NCBI GenBank assembly: GCA_048013815.1
Contig: CM106586.1
Coordinates: 23,436,001-23,500,000 of the forward strand
Direction: 5' to 3'
Source of the DNA: Setoptus koraiensis
Lineage: Eukaryota; Arthropoda
Length of the DNA: 64,000 bases
The first letter of the stretch is position 1, and every line of letters starts with the position of its first letter. Positions 33,557 to 44,062 of this stretch are shown one piece after another. Below the pieces are notes generated by a model. That model made no database searches and was not told the origin of the DNA. It saw nothing but the letters and a program-made list of their open reading frames with translations. The position numbers were made by a program, and so were the translations under genes.

Positions 33557-36265
33557 ATGGAGACTACCACTTACTACCATCCAGACACCACTCCATCCAA
33601 GCTAGATCATCGTCACCAGCAGGACCAATCCACCATATCCATCCAGTCACATCATGAACAGCTACATCGTCCCACAAACGACACACTCAACAGTGTCAAA
33701 CAACAACAGCTAGACAGCAACAGTAACAATAATCTGCTTGGACCACTGTCTCCGTCGTCCACATCAAACTCATCACATTCGTCCATGTCTAGTCATGGTG
33801 CTGCTATTAGCGATGATAGCGAGCGTGATCATCATCATCATAGGGCCACATCATCCTCACCGCCGTCCTCTTGTAACTCTTCCTATGGCTCAAATAGTGG
33901 ACAAAAATTAATAAACCAAACAGTCAATAATAGCAGTATAGCTGCTGAAATACCAGGCGGTGTTGTGACAACTCAAAACATAAGCACTGTCATCAGGCCA
34001 AAGAGCAATAACAATTCATTGCAGTTTGTCAAAATAAACACGCCGGAGTTAAGTAAGAAGGCGGTTGAACAAATCAAATTAGCCGAAGAGACTAAAATAA
34101 GCAAAGACAAAATTAAAGAGGTTGAAGAGGAATGGCAAAACAACTTGCTCAGCTGGAAATCTAAACGACGCCAACAATTTGTTCATTCCATTGGAACTAG
34201 TGATGATGATAATCTAGAACGCAACAATTCTTTTGATGCAAACAATGGAACACCTAGGAAAGTTAAAACTTTCGCCGAAATGCTGGAGGAAAGAGCAAAA
34301 TCTGGCACCAGGATAGGTTATAATTTGCAAAAGTATATTGTTCCCACAGAGGATGAAGAGGACGCAGTGTTCAATGTTCACTCTATCAATCATGATGCCA
34401 ATGATAATGTGGACAATTTTCAATCTGACCACTCCGACGACGATTGTAATTGTAATGACGGTGATGATGATCACGTTGACGGCCACCACCAGACGAGACT
34501 CGATCACGATAAACTCGACGTCAGTAACAAACTGGACCAAGTTGACAACAACAAAGTCGCATTCCAAACTAAAAATATTCATGACCAGGACCCCATGAAA
34601 TACCGTCCTGATTTACTACAGAATACAGACAGTCGAAAAAACATGCACGTTGTGGACATTGGCTTGGATAAAAGTCTCAATGATGATACCTCATGTGATA
34701 AAAATACTGATGATAACGATAAACATCAGCAAAACATTTCAACTAAAACTCTAAACTTATTTAGAGGAAGCTCAACTCCTACCAAGACAGATGTTTTTGA
34801 TCAGTCATACATGACCAACATCAACGATAACAAAAATGATTCTCAGCAATATAAAACGCGACCATTCCCTAACCATTCGATTCCGCCAGCTGCTTTAGAC
34901 GCGAGCCATAACAAACTTGTGAACCAAAGAAAATCTACTTTCAATTACAGTGGGATAAAAGATCCAATCGGCGGGCATGATTACGGGAAAGGTGAGGAAG
35001 AAGAGGAGGAAGAACATGAGGAAGAGGAAGAAGAGGAGGAGGAAGAAGAAGAAGAGGAGGAGGAAGAGGACCCTGAAGTAGAGGAGTTACGCTTGAAACA
35101 GAAAATTGCATTTGAAGCTAAGCTAAAGGCCTTCGAAAATCTAGCAAAAGTAGAGGCCAGTTCACCCTATAAACCTCCATCCATTCGTAAAACTGTAACG
35201 AAGACTTTTGATACAATCACTACAACATTCAGCTCTGATACGAAATATCATTCGAATGAAAAAGAGTCAACCAAAAACAATGAAATATGTTTTTCACCCC
35301 GCTCCAAGTCAATTCAAGGACCAACAGAACCTAATTTTGACGACACGACGAATCACAGCCAAGAAACTAGATCGAAACAATGCGCACAAGAGGACTACAG
35401 AGAATTGCGTGGAATTCGTTCACCAGTCAGCAAGCCAAATGATTGTCGCGCACAAAATGAAGCTTCGTTTACCAAAAATTCTATCAAATTAGACTGCTCC
35501 GGTCATCTTGAAAGTTCACTGATGACAGCGCAAAAACAACCATCTGTAGATAGTTACAACTCTAACCAAACTCAACCAACTCAAGTTATACCAAAGCAGG
35601 CTTCATCCAGAGGAGAAACTGTAAAAATTAATGTTAACTCTCCTCCTATAAGTTCCCGTTCCATGGTCCGAACCATTAATATAGCTCAAATGAATGATAT
35701 TGATCAAGTAACAGACCAGGTGGATCTAAGCACCGAAAGACTATCTGCAATTACTCTGAGTAAGCCTTTAGTTCCAAACCCGGAGTTCATTCAAAATTCT
35801 GATGTGGATCTAACTTCATCAAGTACTATAGCAAGCACAATAGGAAAACAACAACATAGTCTATCAGATAGTGTGACATTGACAGCAAATAGAGCACCCG
35901 AGAGTAACTTCAAACCGAAGGATCGAAACGTATTTAATGTTAATAACAATAATAACATTGACGCAACAAAACCACTAAACTTACCTCCGGACAAACAGGC
36001 TAGTGGTGGTCACGACAAGAAAGGAGTTCTATCTGTTAGTGGCCGGAAACGATGCTCGTCCTGTGGAGAGGAACTGGGCCGGGGTGCTGCGGCATTCGTA
36101 GTGGAGTCGTTGTCACTGTATTACCATACTAGCTGTTTCAGGTGTTCTGTTTGTCATGTTCAATTATCGAATGGTTTCCGTGGAGTGGATGTTCGCGTGC
36201 ACGCTAATGCTCTGCACTGCCAAAATTGTTATTCCAAAGATGGACTTAACTACAGCAGAGTCTAA
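33557..36265 (+). CDS. LIM-domain protein of LMO7/LIMCH1 type
   Basis: 902 residues from ATG 33557. Residues about 1-160 are Ser/Asn/His-rich and disordered. Residues about 170-205 carry a charged helix ending EEEWQNNLLSWKSKRRQQ, the (E)-x-W-x8-W-K pattern of the conserved region in LMO7/LIMCH1, followed by TFAEMLEERAKSG. A Glu run of about 35 residues (near 495-520) leads into a basic helix. The C-terminus is one LIM zinc finger with ligands C833, C836, H857, C860, C863, C866, C888 and C891, and the GxDVRV...LHCQNCY tail typical of this family. Relatives scaffold actomyosin and junctions. The N-terminal calponin-homology domain of the vertebrate proteins is absent; it could lie on an unseen upstream exon, since a possible acceptor ends at about 33504. 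The AATAAA at 36391 fits its end. Convergent with the SUZ gene. Confidence 0.85.
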   Translation: METTTYYHPDTTPSKLDHRHQQDQSTISIQSHHEQLHRPTNDTLNSVKQQQLDSNSNNNLLGPLSPSSTSNSSHSSMSSHGAAISDDSERDHHHHRATSSSPPSSCNSSYGSNSGQKLINQTVNNSSIAAEIPGGVVTTQNISTVIRPKSNNNSLQFVKINTPELSKKAVEQIKLAEETKISKDKIKEVEEEWQNNLLSWKSKRRQQFVHSIGTSDDDNLERNNSFDANNGTPRKVKTFAEMLEERAKSGTRIGYNLQKYIVPTEDEEDAVFNVHSINHDANDNVDNFQSDHSDDDCNCNDGDDDHVDGHHQTRLDHDKLDVSNKLDQVDNNKVAFQTKNIHDQDPMKYRPDLLQNTDSRKNMHVVDIGLDKSLNDDTSCDKNTDDNDKHQQNISTKTLNLFRGSSTPTKTDVFDQSYMTNINDNKNDSQQYKTRPFPNHSIPPAALDASHNKLVNQRKSTFNYSGIKDPIGGHDYGKGEEEEEEEHEEEEEEEEEEEEEEEEEDPEVEELRLKQKIAFEAKLKAFENLAKVEASSPYKPPSIRKTVTKTFDTITTTFSSDTKYHSNEKESTKNNEICFSPRSKSIQGPTEPNFDDTTNHSQETRSKQCAQEDYRELRGIRSPVSKPNDCRAQNEASFTKNSIKLDCSGHLESSLMTAQKQPSVDSYNSNQTQPTQVIPKQASSRGETVKINVNSPPISSRSMVRTINIAQMNDIDQVTDQVDLSTERLSAITLSKPLVPNPEFIQNSDVDLTSSSTIASTIGKQQHSLSDSVTLTANRAPESNFKPKDRNVFNVNNNNNIDATKPLNLPPDKQASGGHDKKGVLSVSGRKRCSSCGEELGRGAAAFVVESLSLYYHTSCFRCSVCHVQLSNGFRGVDVRVHANALHCQNCYSKDGLNYSRV

Positions 36266-36390
36266 CCATAACTATATCTCTTCTATTCTAAATTTATGTG
36301 ACCAACGTTCGATCTGTATCAAATCAACGGTTGTCGATATAAGTAAACTTATCATCAGAAAGTCTGGCTCATGAGTGACTGTTATCCTAG

Positions 36391-36396
36391 AATAAA
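36391..36396 (+). terminator. Poly(A) signal AATAAA of the LIM gene
   Basis: AATAAA 126 bases after the stop codon. Confidence 0.55.
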
Positions 36397-36995
36397 CATG
36401 TATAAGAATTTCAATTTTAAAGCATCCACAATCTTATCAATTATTCTTGCAATCGAGCGAACAGCTTCATAGTGCGCACAGTTTCTCTACAGTTACTTTA
36501 ATTCCTGTTAACTTTCTAGCAATCAATCTTTTATTGGATGCCGCACACACATTGTATATGCTGGCAAATATCGATTGTTACATAACTGCAAGTTTTAATC
36601 ATACAATATCGATACCCTATTCTATTCGCACGCTCGCATCGCATGTTAATGCCGACAGCCAACGATGCTGACTATCAAGACACGCGATATCATTTCATTT
36701 GTCATTTATAAGGCTATCGGCAAAGAAAATCGTTATCGCAAGTGAAAATATCCTAAATATCACACACAAATTAATAGTTATATCAAATTTAAAAATCTTA
36801 TAATTTTTAGTATATTAGTCGTTGTATGCCAAATTTCAGTCATAAAATCACTCACATAGAGGAATATCGATGAATTTCATATACCTGCTATAAATACCAA
36901 ATAAAAACAATCTTACATGTAGACTGGTTGCAGCAAACCGTCAGTTTAACAAGAAAAATTATATATTCACTCATAAGCCTAAACGTCAATCGTCA
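36397..36995. other. 3' intergenic region between convergent genes
   Basis: AT-rich; holds 3' untranslated DNA of the LIM and SUZ-domain genes. No gene seen. Confidence 0.5.
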
Positions 36996-37577
36996 TTATT
37001 GAACATTATTATCAGCATCATCTAGAGGAAATGCCGAACCTAATATCCTCAAGCGAGCCTTGGCGTACTCGTCTGCACGTTCCTGGTAAGTTCTCATAGT
37101 TTTATTACTATTACTATTGTTTATCACTGTCCTAGCATTGGTATTCGATTGGCCATAATCATCCGTCGTCCTAGAATTGAATGGTGCCGCCGTTGTTGCG
37201 GCAGCGTTATTATTTCTACTAAGGACATTGCTGTATGATGTTGTGGTAGTTTTAGCAGCATCAATTGCATTTGATTCAAGGCCTGCCCTGTGTCCAGGCG
37301 CTGATGTGTTAGTTGCAACAGCATCAAAAATACTATTATTAAATGATGCTGTAATTACGTTATTACTATCAACAGCTTGATTGGCGGCGTCAGCGGCGGG
37401 TCGAGGACGACGTAATATCTTAACTTGTGGCTTATATTGAGTACGCGTGTTGTCTTCTAATGTGACTTGTATGGGACCTCTATTGATGGTCCTCTGATGA
37501 ACTGGGCCGCCTTCGCCGTCTGAAGTGTGCGGGCCATGGTTGAATAAGGTGGACGTTGAGTTGGCGCTATCCGTCAT
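36996..37577 (-). CDS. SUZ-domain protein, SZRD1-like
   Basis: 193 residues if translation starts at ATG 37577; an in-frame stop lies about 85 bases upstream. Residues 35-58 (PIQVTLEDNTRTQYKPQ, then VKILRRP) match the first conserved block of SZRD1, and residues 163-184 (TYQERADEYAKARLRILGSA) are the SUZ motif. In the family SUZ is thought to bind RNA. Between the blocks is a Thr/Asn/Ala-rich spacer of about 100 residues, longer than in the human protein (152 residues in all). The acidic N-terminal part of human SZRD1 (WEEAADSGEI) is not present, so an upstream exon may be missing from this model. R3H-SUZ proteins are the alternative, but no R3H domain is seen. Divergent from PACSIN. Confidence 0.75.
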   Translation of the reverse strand: MTDSANSTSTLFNHGPHTSDGEGGPVHQRTINRGPIQVTLEDNTRTQYKPQVKILRRPRPAADAANQAVDSNNVITASFNNSIFDAVATNTSAPGHRAGLESNAIDAAKTTTTSYSNVLSRNNNAAATTAAPFNSRTTDDYGQSNTNARTVINNSNSNKTMRTYQERADEYAKARLRILGSAFPLDDADNNVQ

Positions 37578-39118
37578 AGTTGTTTCAGGTTGATATGATA
37601 TTGATTTCAATTGGGTGGATGCATTGCGTTGATATAATGATGATGATATTGATAATATTGATTATTATGTTAATAACAATAATAATAATAGCAGCAACAG
37701 CGATAGTGATAGTGATAATAGCAAGTGTTAGTTTAGAGTAGTAATAATAATAATAATAATAGTAGCGTTGTTAATAATAATAATAATAATATGGCGATAG
37801 TGAGTGTGTTTGCCTTAACATGCAGGTGATAGCGAGCCTTCTTCTTCTTGTAGGGTTGCCCTCAATTCTAGAATTCTAAATAATTGTTGTCTGTAGCCAG
37901 CCAGGCTGATCCAGCTGAAATGTAGCTGGATTGTTACTACGTTTCTTATTGGAGTTTGTGCCCTGTTTATCATTACTGTTCATGTATTAATTTGCACAGA
38001 CACACAGACGCACGCACAGACAGACACACAGACAGGCATGGAGACGCAGGCTGGTTGTTGGGCAGACGAGCGGACAGACGGGCAAACAGTGTGTGCATTA
38101 TACTAGTGTTACATACTGTAGTGTACGTTGGTATTAGTTGTATTCATCAGTTCTATTAGTTCTACATTAGTTATAGTTTGCGTTGCTGTAGTGTTGCTGC
38201 GTCCGTAGCGAGCGGCAGTTGCACTATTGCACACACACTGCACTGGCGGTAACAGGCGGTGCCGACAACTATTCTCGGCTGGCCTGTACACAGGCGAACA
38301 TGACCACAACGAACGAACGAACGAACGTACACAGGCCAGCGCTCACAAACGCAGACTAGCCCTTCGTTCCACGCACATCGTCATGTCAAATGGTCGCGCT
38401 GTGTGTGTGTGTGCACTATAAAAGGCACACAGTCTCTGTCTGCTGTTGCCCCCCCTCCCCCCTCCCTTCAAATTCGATTCTACACACATTCTGCTGAACG
38501 CAGAATCTGCATTCAGCAACAACAATCTCCGACAACCACTGCAACTCACACTGCACCGACTGTAGTGGCTGCTCTCTATGCCAGCCTAAATGATTGTGCC
38601 ACTGTGCCACACACTCACGCACTTTGTTGCACAGAATTAGAATGCACTCATGGGTCAGCAGTGTTAATGAGCGAGCGATTGCTCCAATTGTGCGTGTGCG
38701 TGTTTGTATGTCCGAGCGACTTGTAATTATCAATGTATCATCATCATCAATATCGTCGCTATTTCCAGTATTACCACCATTGCTATTGCTATTGTTATTA
38801 TTATAGATGATGTAAATTAATATTATTTTTCTTTTATTAGCGTCGACCTCAATCACACTGTCTACACCGTTTATAATAATAATTGTAAATCACAATAAAT
38901 ATCATCACGTCGTCAACACACAAACAGACATGACGTCAACCCGGCCAAATCGTCGCTGTCGTCATGTCTGAGCCACTTGACAAGCTCACCCGGAAATATC
39001 GTATTAATTTTATTAAATTATCCACTACTTAATTCAATCAGCAAACTGGCTGCATAGCTTCAGGTACAACCTAGATCATTTTTTGGCTCCTTCTACACCT
39101 GACAGTATCCTGCCAACC
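37578..39118. promoter_or_regulatory. Upstream region shared by SZRD1-like and PACSIN genes
   Basis: 1.5 kb between divergent starts. TAA/AAT trinucleotide runs lie at 37670-37800, a CAGA-rich microsatellite at about 38000-38040 and a GAAC run at about 38306-38326. A possible acceptor (TAGCTTCAG, ending about 39062) may end a 5' untranslated intron of PACSIN. No gene seen. Confidence 0.4.
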
Positions 39119-40740
39119 ATGTCCAATCATTCCGATGACGCGCTACTTTGTGGCCCATCAAGTGAAAGCTTCTGGGAGCCGGGCAATTACAAGCGCACCA
39201 CTAAACGAATTGAGGATGGCAATCGCCTTTGCAATGAGATTGTGCAATTGATACAAGAGAGATGTGATATTGAAAAGAATTATGGTAAAAGTCTGCATGG
39301 TTGGTCTAAGAAATGGAATGACGTTATAACCAAGGGACCAGAATATGGCACTACAGAGGCTGCCTGGAAGGGTATACTATATGAGGCTGAACGCCGCAAT
39401 GATTTACACATCAAAATTAAAGATAAACTCACTGATGATGTCATATCAAATATTAAACAATGGCAAAAGGAAAAATTCCACAGATCTATGATGCAAATTA
39501 AAGAGAAAAAAGAAATAGACGACGAATTTAAGAAAGCTCAAAAACCGTGGTCAAAACTTCTGAATCGAGTCAACAAATGCAAGTCAGATTATCATGCTGC
39601 TTGCAAAAACGAGAGGACAGCTGCTAATCAGGAACGTAACGCTTCTAGTGATACATCCCTATCTCCGGATCAATTGCGCAAATTACAAGATCGAGTTGCT
39701 AAATGCAGGGAAGAGGTCCAAAAAACAAAAGAGAAGTACGAGCAGGCCCTACAAGAAATTAGTCAATATAATACTAAATATATAGAAGAGATGACGCTAG
39801 TATTTGAAAAATGTCAAAGTCTAGAAGAGAAACGGTTAAATTTCTTCAAGGAGATATTATTCAACATACACAGCTGCCTTAACATTGCTAATGATCCTGA
39901 TCTTCCAATCATATATGAGGAATACCGTCATACAATTCAAAATGCCGATGCTTCAAAAGATCTTAAATGGTGGTCAAATAATCATGGTATTGGTATGACA
40001 ATGAATTGGCCGCAATTCGAGGTAAGTAATCTTGGAAAAAAAACAGCACATTCTTCCAAACGTTGCATTATGCACGACAAGTATCTGATTCACGTTATCT
40101 CGATGTTTCTTGCTGCATAAACACAAATGCTACTATACAATGCGTGGTTCCTGATAATACAGCCGTTCTCTGAAGAATTCAGAGATATCATTAAAGATAC
40201 TAAGACCAAGAAGACTTTTTCGACCGGGGATGGTATTATGTTGATTAATCAACACAAATTCAACGAAGAACTTCCTGTAAGTACTTTTATGTTTTGGTTT
40301 CTTTAACAACTAGATGTTCGAGCTCAAAATTCTCACATATCAATAAACTAACCTCCTACTCTCTTTTTTCGACCTTCAACAACATTTCAATCACCTGCCA
40401 TCTGTAGGAGCCATCGATAATAAGTGATACTATCGTTTCTCAGAACAATAACAACAGTATTAACAATAACAATAACAATCATTCTGAGGAGCACGAAGAA
40501 GACTGGGATGATGAATATTCTTCAAATGACGTAATGGTGGATAATGGAGAGCCAGGGCTTCCTGTAAGAGCCCTGTATGATTATGAGGGAGCAGAGTCAG
40601 ACGAGTTATCTTTCAAGCAGGGCGAAGTGTTCGAAAAACTAGAAGACGAAGACGAACAAGGTTGGTGTAAGGGTAGAAAAGACAATCGGGTCGGGTTATA
40701 CCCTGCAAACTATGTAGAGTTAATTACAGAGAAAGTTTAG
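39119..40740 (+). CDS. Synd: PACSIN/syndapin, F-BAR and SH3 protein, three exons
   Basis: Exons 39119-40021, 40163-40276 and 40408-40740, each joined in phase 0 by GTAAGT donors and AG acceptors (introns 141 and 131 bp), give 449 residues. Bends membrane and links endocytosis to dynamin and actin. Residues 13-301 are the F-BAR domain: [66 protein letters not shown] and MTMNWPQFE are all PACSIN hallmarks. Residues 390-447 are the SH3 domain ([16 protein letters not shown] in [16 protein letters not shown]). The linker has an Asn run and an acidic stretch and carries no NPF motif; vertebrate PACSIN1 and PACSIN2 use NPF to bind EHD proteins. ATG 39119 has a good context (CCAACCATG). AATAAA at 41055. 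Confidence 0.95.
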
Positions 40741-41054
40741 AAGTTCATTTGTTGAATCCTATGATAGATATTCCATCGTAAGACTAATTGTAAAATTAAT
40801 TGTTAGAAAAACTATGATCATTTGCCAACTCACTAAAAGATGCCATCTTATTGTCATACTACGACAATTATCTTGAAGACACTTTTCATTTCTAAACAGA
40901 TATTGTCAAAACTTAATTTATAAATCACCTTGCCATCATGCAATCATGCAATCATGAACGAAGAGCGCTTAGAGGATAAAGAGATTAGCCAAATGGAATC
41001 CAAACAAATTCCACAATTATAAGATTGTCTATAGTATTATGTAACTACTCCTCT

Positions 41055-41060
41055 AATAAA
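41055..41060 (+). terminator. PACSIN poly(A) signal AATAAA
   Basis: AATAAA 314 bases after the PACSIN stop. Confidence 0.5.
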
Positions 41061-43039
41061 ATCTATTTATCATTAATGGTTCCTCATTCGTCATCACGGT
41101 GGTCAGACCGAGAATCGTCCACATAATCATTTGCGCAATGTTCGATAGAGTGAACATTAGCGCTGCATCCTCTTCATCCTTTGTGGGAACAATATAACTT
41201 AGCAAATTTTAGCATATCCTGGTGCCAGATTTTGCTCGTTCCTCCAGAAAGTTTTAACTTTTCTAGGTGTTCCATTGGCCTCGTCGAAAGGATTGTTACG
41301 ATCAAGGTTATCGTCACCTTTGAGAGGAAGGCAATGAGGATGATGTCGTAAAATTTCAATTTAAGATGGCGAATCGTCATTAACTATTGACAGTAGAAAG
41401 TATGATATAATAGGGTATCAACTGATGAGCCACAATAATATTGTCAATCATCAGTTGTGTCGAACGCCGGGAGATGGCGTCGGATTTCAGCGAAATTCTA
41501 CCATGAGTTGACGCTTCGATTTGCCTGGAAATTCTTTCAAAATGCTTCCAAAATCCCGCATGTATCTTAACTGATGTGTCAACTGACCAGATCAGATTGG
41601 CTTTAACGCATGAACTCGAAGGTGTGTGTAAGATACGAATGGCGTAGTTGTTGGCCAGCTGAGATGCGAGCTAGGCACCGAGCGGCAGCAGCAAGCAGCT
41701 TTTATGATTTATTTGACTTGTCAACAGAGTTTTCGCCGAGTTTTATGGCCTGTCTGTGTGCTCCGAAACACTCAATGCTCAGCATGGCTAGAATATCTTC
41801 ATTTGAGAGGATTCGAATAAATAGAATAGAGTGTGTCACACTGTTTACGTTAATGAAGAGTGGCCGAGAGTGACTTTCGGTCATGGTACCGTGGCACTGG
41901 GACACACGGACACGCGGAAACAAGTGACCATTATATTGGTGACAATTCAATATTCGATATTGGACATTCAATAATCAATATTCAATATTGGGCATGGCGA
42001 GAGGATACCTTTTGGGAGCGCGCGAGCGTTTAAGCGAGCTACTTTTTATGACCCTAAGATAATTAACAACAATCTGTCCCCCATCGTTTCATGTCGCGGA
42101 TCTCGGCTTGTGGTGTTGATTGAGCCACCCGTCCGACGGCAGATAAACAGCCCATTCACTGCAGCGTTTAGTGCTGTGTGTAGTGGAAAAGAGAGAGCGA
42201 ACCATTATCGGCCCCAACTGACCATTACCTGGTGACCAAAAATGGCCGAAAGTAGTGTCGTGGGCCATAAACGAGCGTGAAACTGCACGAGCGATACACT
42301 TGGCTTTGAGCTCTGGATGGTATGCAAATGTGCAAATGGAACGTTTGCGTTGAAAATTTTGCCTACACTGTGTGCCACTCTCAAACTATGGCCGGCATCA
42401 TTGGCATCGGTGGGTATCTTCGGCAGCGATTGGGGCACGTCTGATGATGTAGAGCAACAGTTTGATTTATTCGATACCTGTCAACGATTTGCATTAGCAG
42501 AGGCTGTTTGCAAACAGAGAACGAGAATGGCGCCAAGAAGCTGCGAGTGAAGTGAGTGAAGAAGCCAGCAATTGAGACAACTCTGTTGACCATCGACGTA
42601 GCATGTGCTCCGAAGCCTCCGAATTGGACTTTGCAACTGTTCAGAGATCGCGAATATGAATTATAGGCCCGGCAAAGACGCGCCAGGGACACATAAGGCG
42701 ACGGGACCAAGATGGAAATGAAACGGGCCGGCAATTGACCCGTTACTCAGAAACATGGCCGCACACAGTTATAGGCAACAAGAAGCAAAGAAAGAGGCAC
42801 AAAAAACCAGGTGAGATGAAAAACCGGCCAGATATTGGGCAAGAGATTTCGGGTTCAGTGGTGAGATGTAGGTTGTTTTAATAGTATAGTAGTTGTACAT
42901 GATACCGTGTTGTTGTCGCTGCGTTGTGCCCTTTTAATGATGATGTTAATTATGTTATTATTAATAATAGTGATAGTAATACTAGTGGTAATAATAATAA
43001 TAATAGCAATAATAATAATAATAATTGTCATAATAATAG

Positions 43040-43094
<55 letters not shown>

Positions 43095-44062
43095 ACAAGT
43101 ATTTTGTTCCTTATTTTTTCGCATTTCTCAACCTCAAGAGAGACTGACTGATTTTCTCTCTTTCTCTCTCCCGCTAAAATACACTACAGTTGCAATAGTT
43201 GGCCAAAAGAGATCCTATAGTCCTGATAATACTGATAATTGTTTCATTTGTTTGTTTTCGCTTGTTGTTTGCAATGCAGATTGATAGAAGATGTTGGCGC
43301 CTCTAAAGATTACAATTTTTAATTTGGTCTTTGGCCAGTTGTGGCCAACCTGCTCCAGGTAACGCTTACATACTGTGTGCAATATCCAGTGTTACCTGAT
43401 ATAACTGTAGTCGAACTGACGCAACGCGATAGCAATCATTTTCAAATAAATATTCGCAATGCATGTCTTGTAGATTTATTTTTATCAAACAGGTGATATT
43501 GGCCACTTTTTGATATATAGGAGTGAGTATTGTTGTAGTGGTAGGTGAATGAATGTATAAGTGTGTTTGTTGATAGAATATTGTTGTTGTCGTTGTTGTT
43601 GTTTTTGTTGCTGCAACCAGACTATTCTAATTATTCATGATGTTAATTATGCCGTGCTAATAATGACTTAGGGTTTGTTGATTGCTTGTTAACAACACGG
43701 TCGCTGTCACGAATTGTGCTTGTGTGTGCGTGTGTGTGTGTGTGTGCTTGTGCTCGGAATTCGAATGATGATTACATAATAGTAATTGATTTACAATATT
43801 GCCACTTCTCTGTTGTATGTGTACACGGCCAAACACACACACACACACACACACACTCTGATGTGAGATCGTTGGTTTGTTTGTAAGTGACGCTAACCAA
43901 TAATACTAATTAATCACTCAATTAATTACTAACTGATCAGCTGACTAGCTACTAACTCGAGAAAGGTCGTCATAAGCTTCGCCCAGAACAGGTATTACAT
44001 TACGTATGTAGTATGTAGTATAATGACAAAATGAATTGTTATTAGCTATTATCGTCTCTTAG
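41061..44062. other. Noncoding region between convergent PACSIN and Scr
   Basis: 3 kb with no convincing gene. It contains an ATATTCAATATTG-type cluster at 41940-41990, an AAT/TAA run at 42965-43038, a GT run at 43041-43089 and further GT/CA runs at about 43727-43746 and 43832-43856. AATAAA on the minus strand at 43480-43475 may end the Scr transcript. I looked for the conserved miR-10 sequence expected on the 3' side of Scr and did not find it. Confidence 0.45.
42965..43089. repeat. AAT-rich run followed by GT microsatellite
   Basis: TAA/AAT repeats over about 70 bp, then about 24 GT units at 43041-43089. Confidence 0.95.

Noticed and set aside
38416-38856. 146-residue minus-strand ORF as a first exon of the SZRD1-like gene
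   Set aside because: It lacks the acidic WEEAADSGEI-like start and contains microsatellite-derived residues.
43041-43089. GT run as part of a functional element
   Set aside because: An ordinary microsatellite; similar runs occur about ten times in the window.
40741-44062. miR-10 expected near Scr
   Set aside because: Searched by eye for the conserved mature sequence on both strands here and in the Scr intron; no match found.
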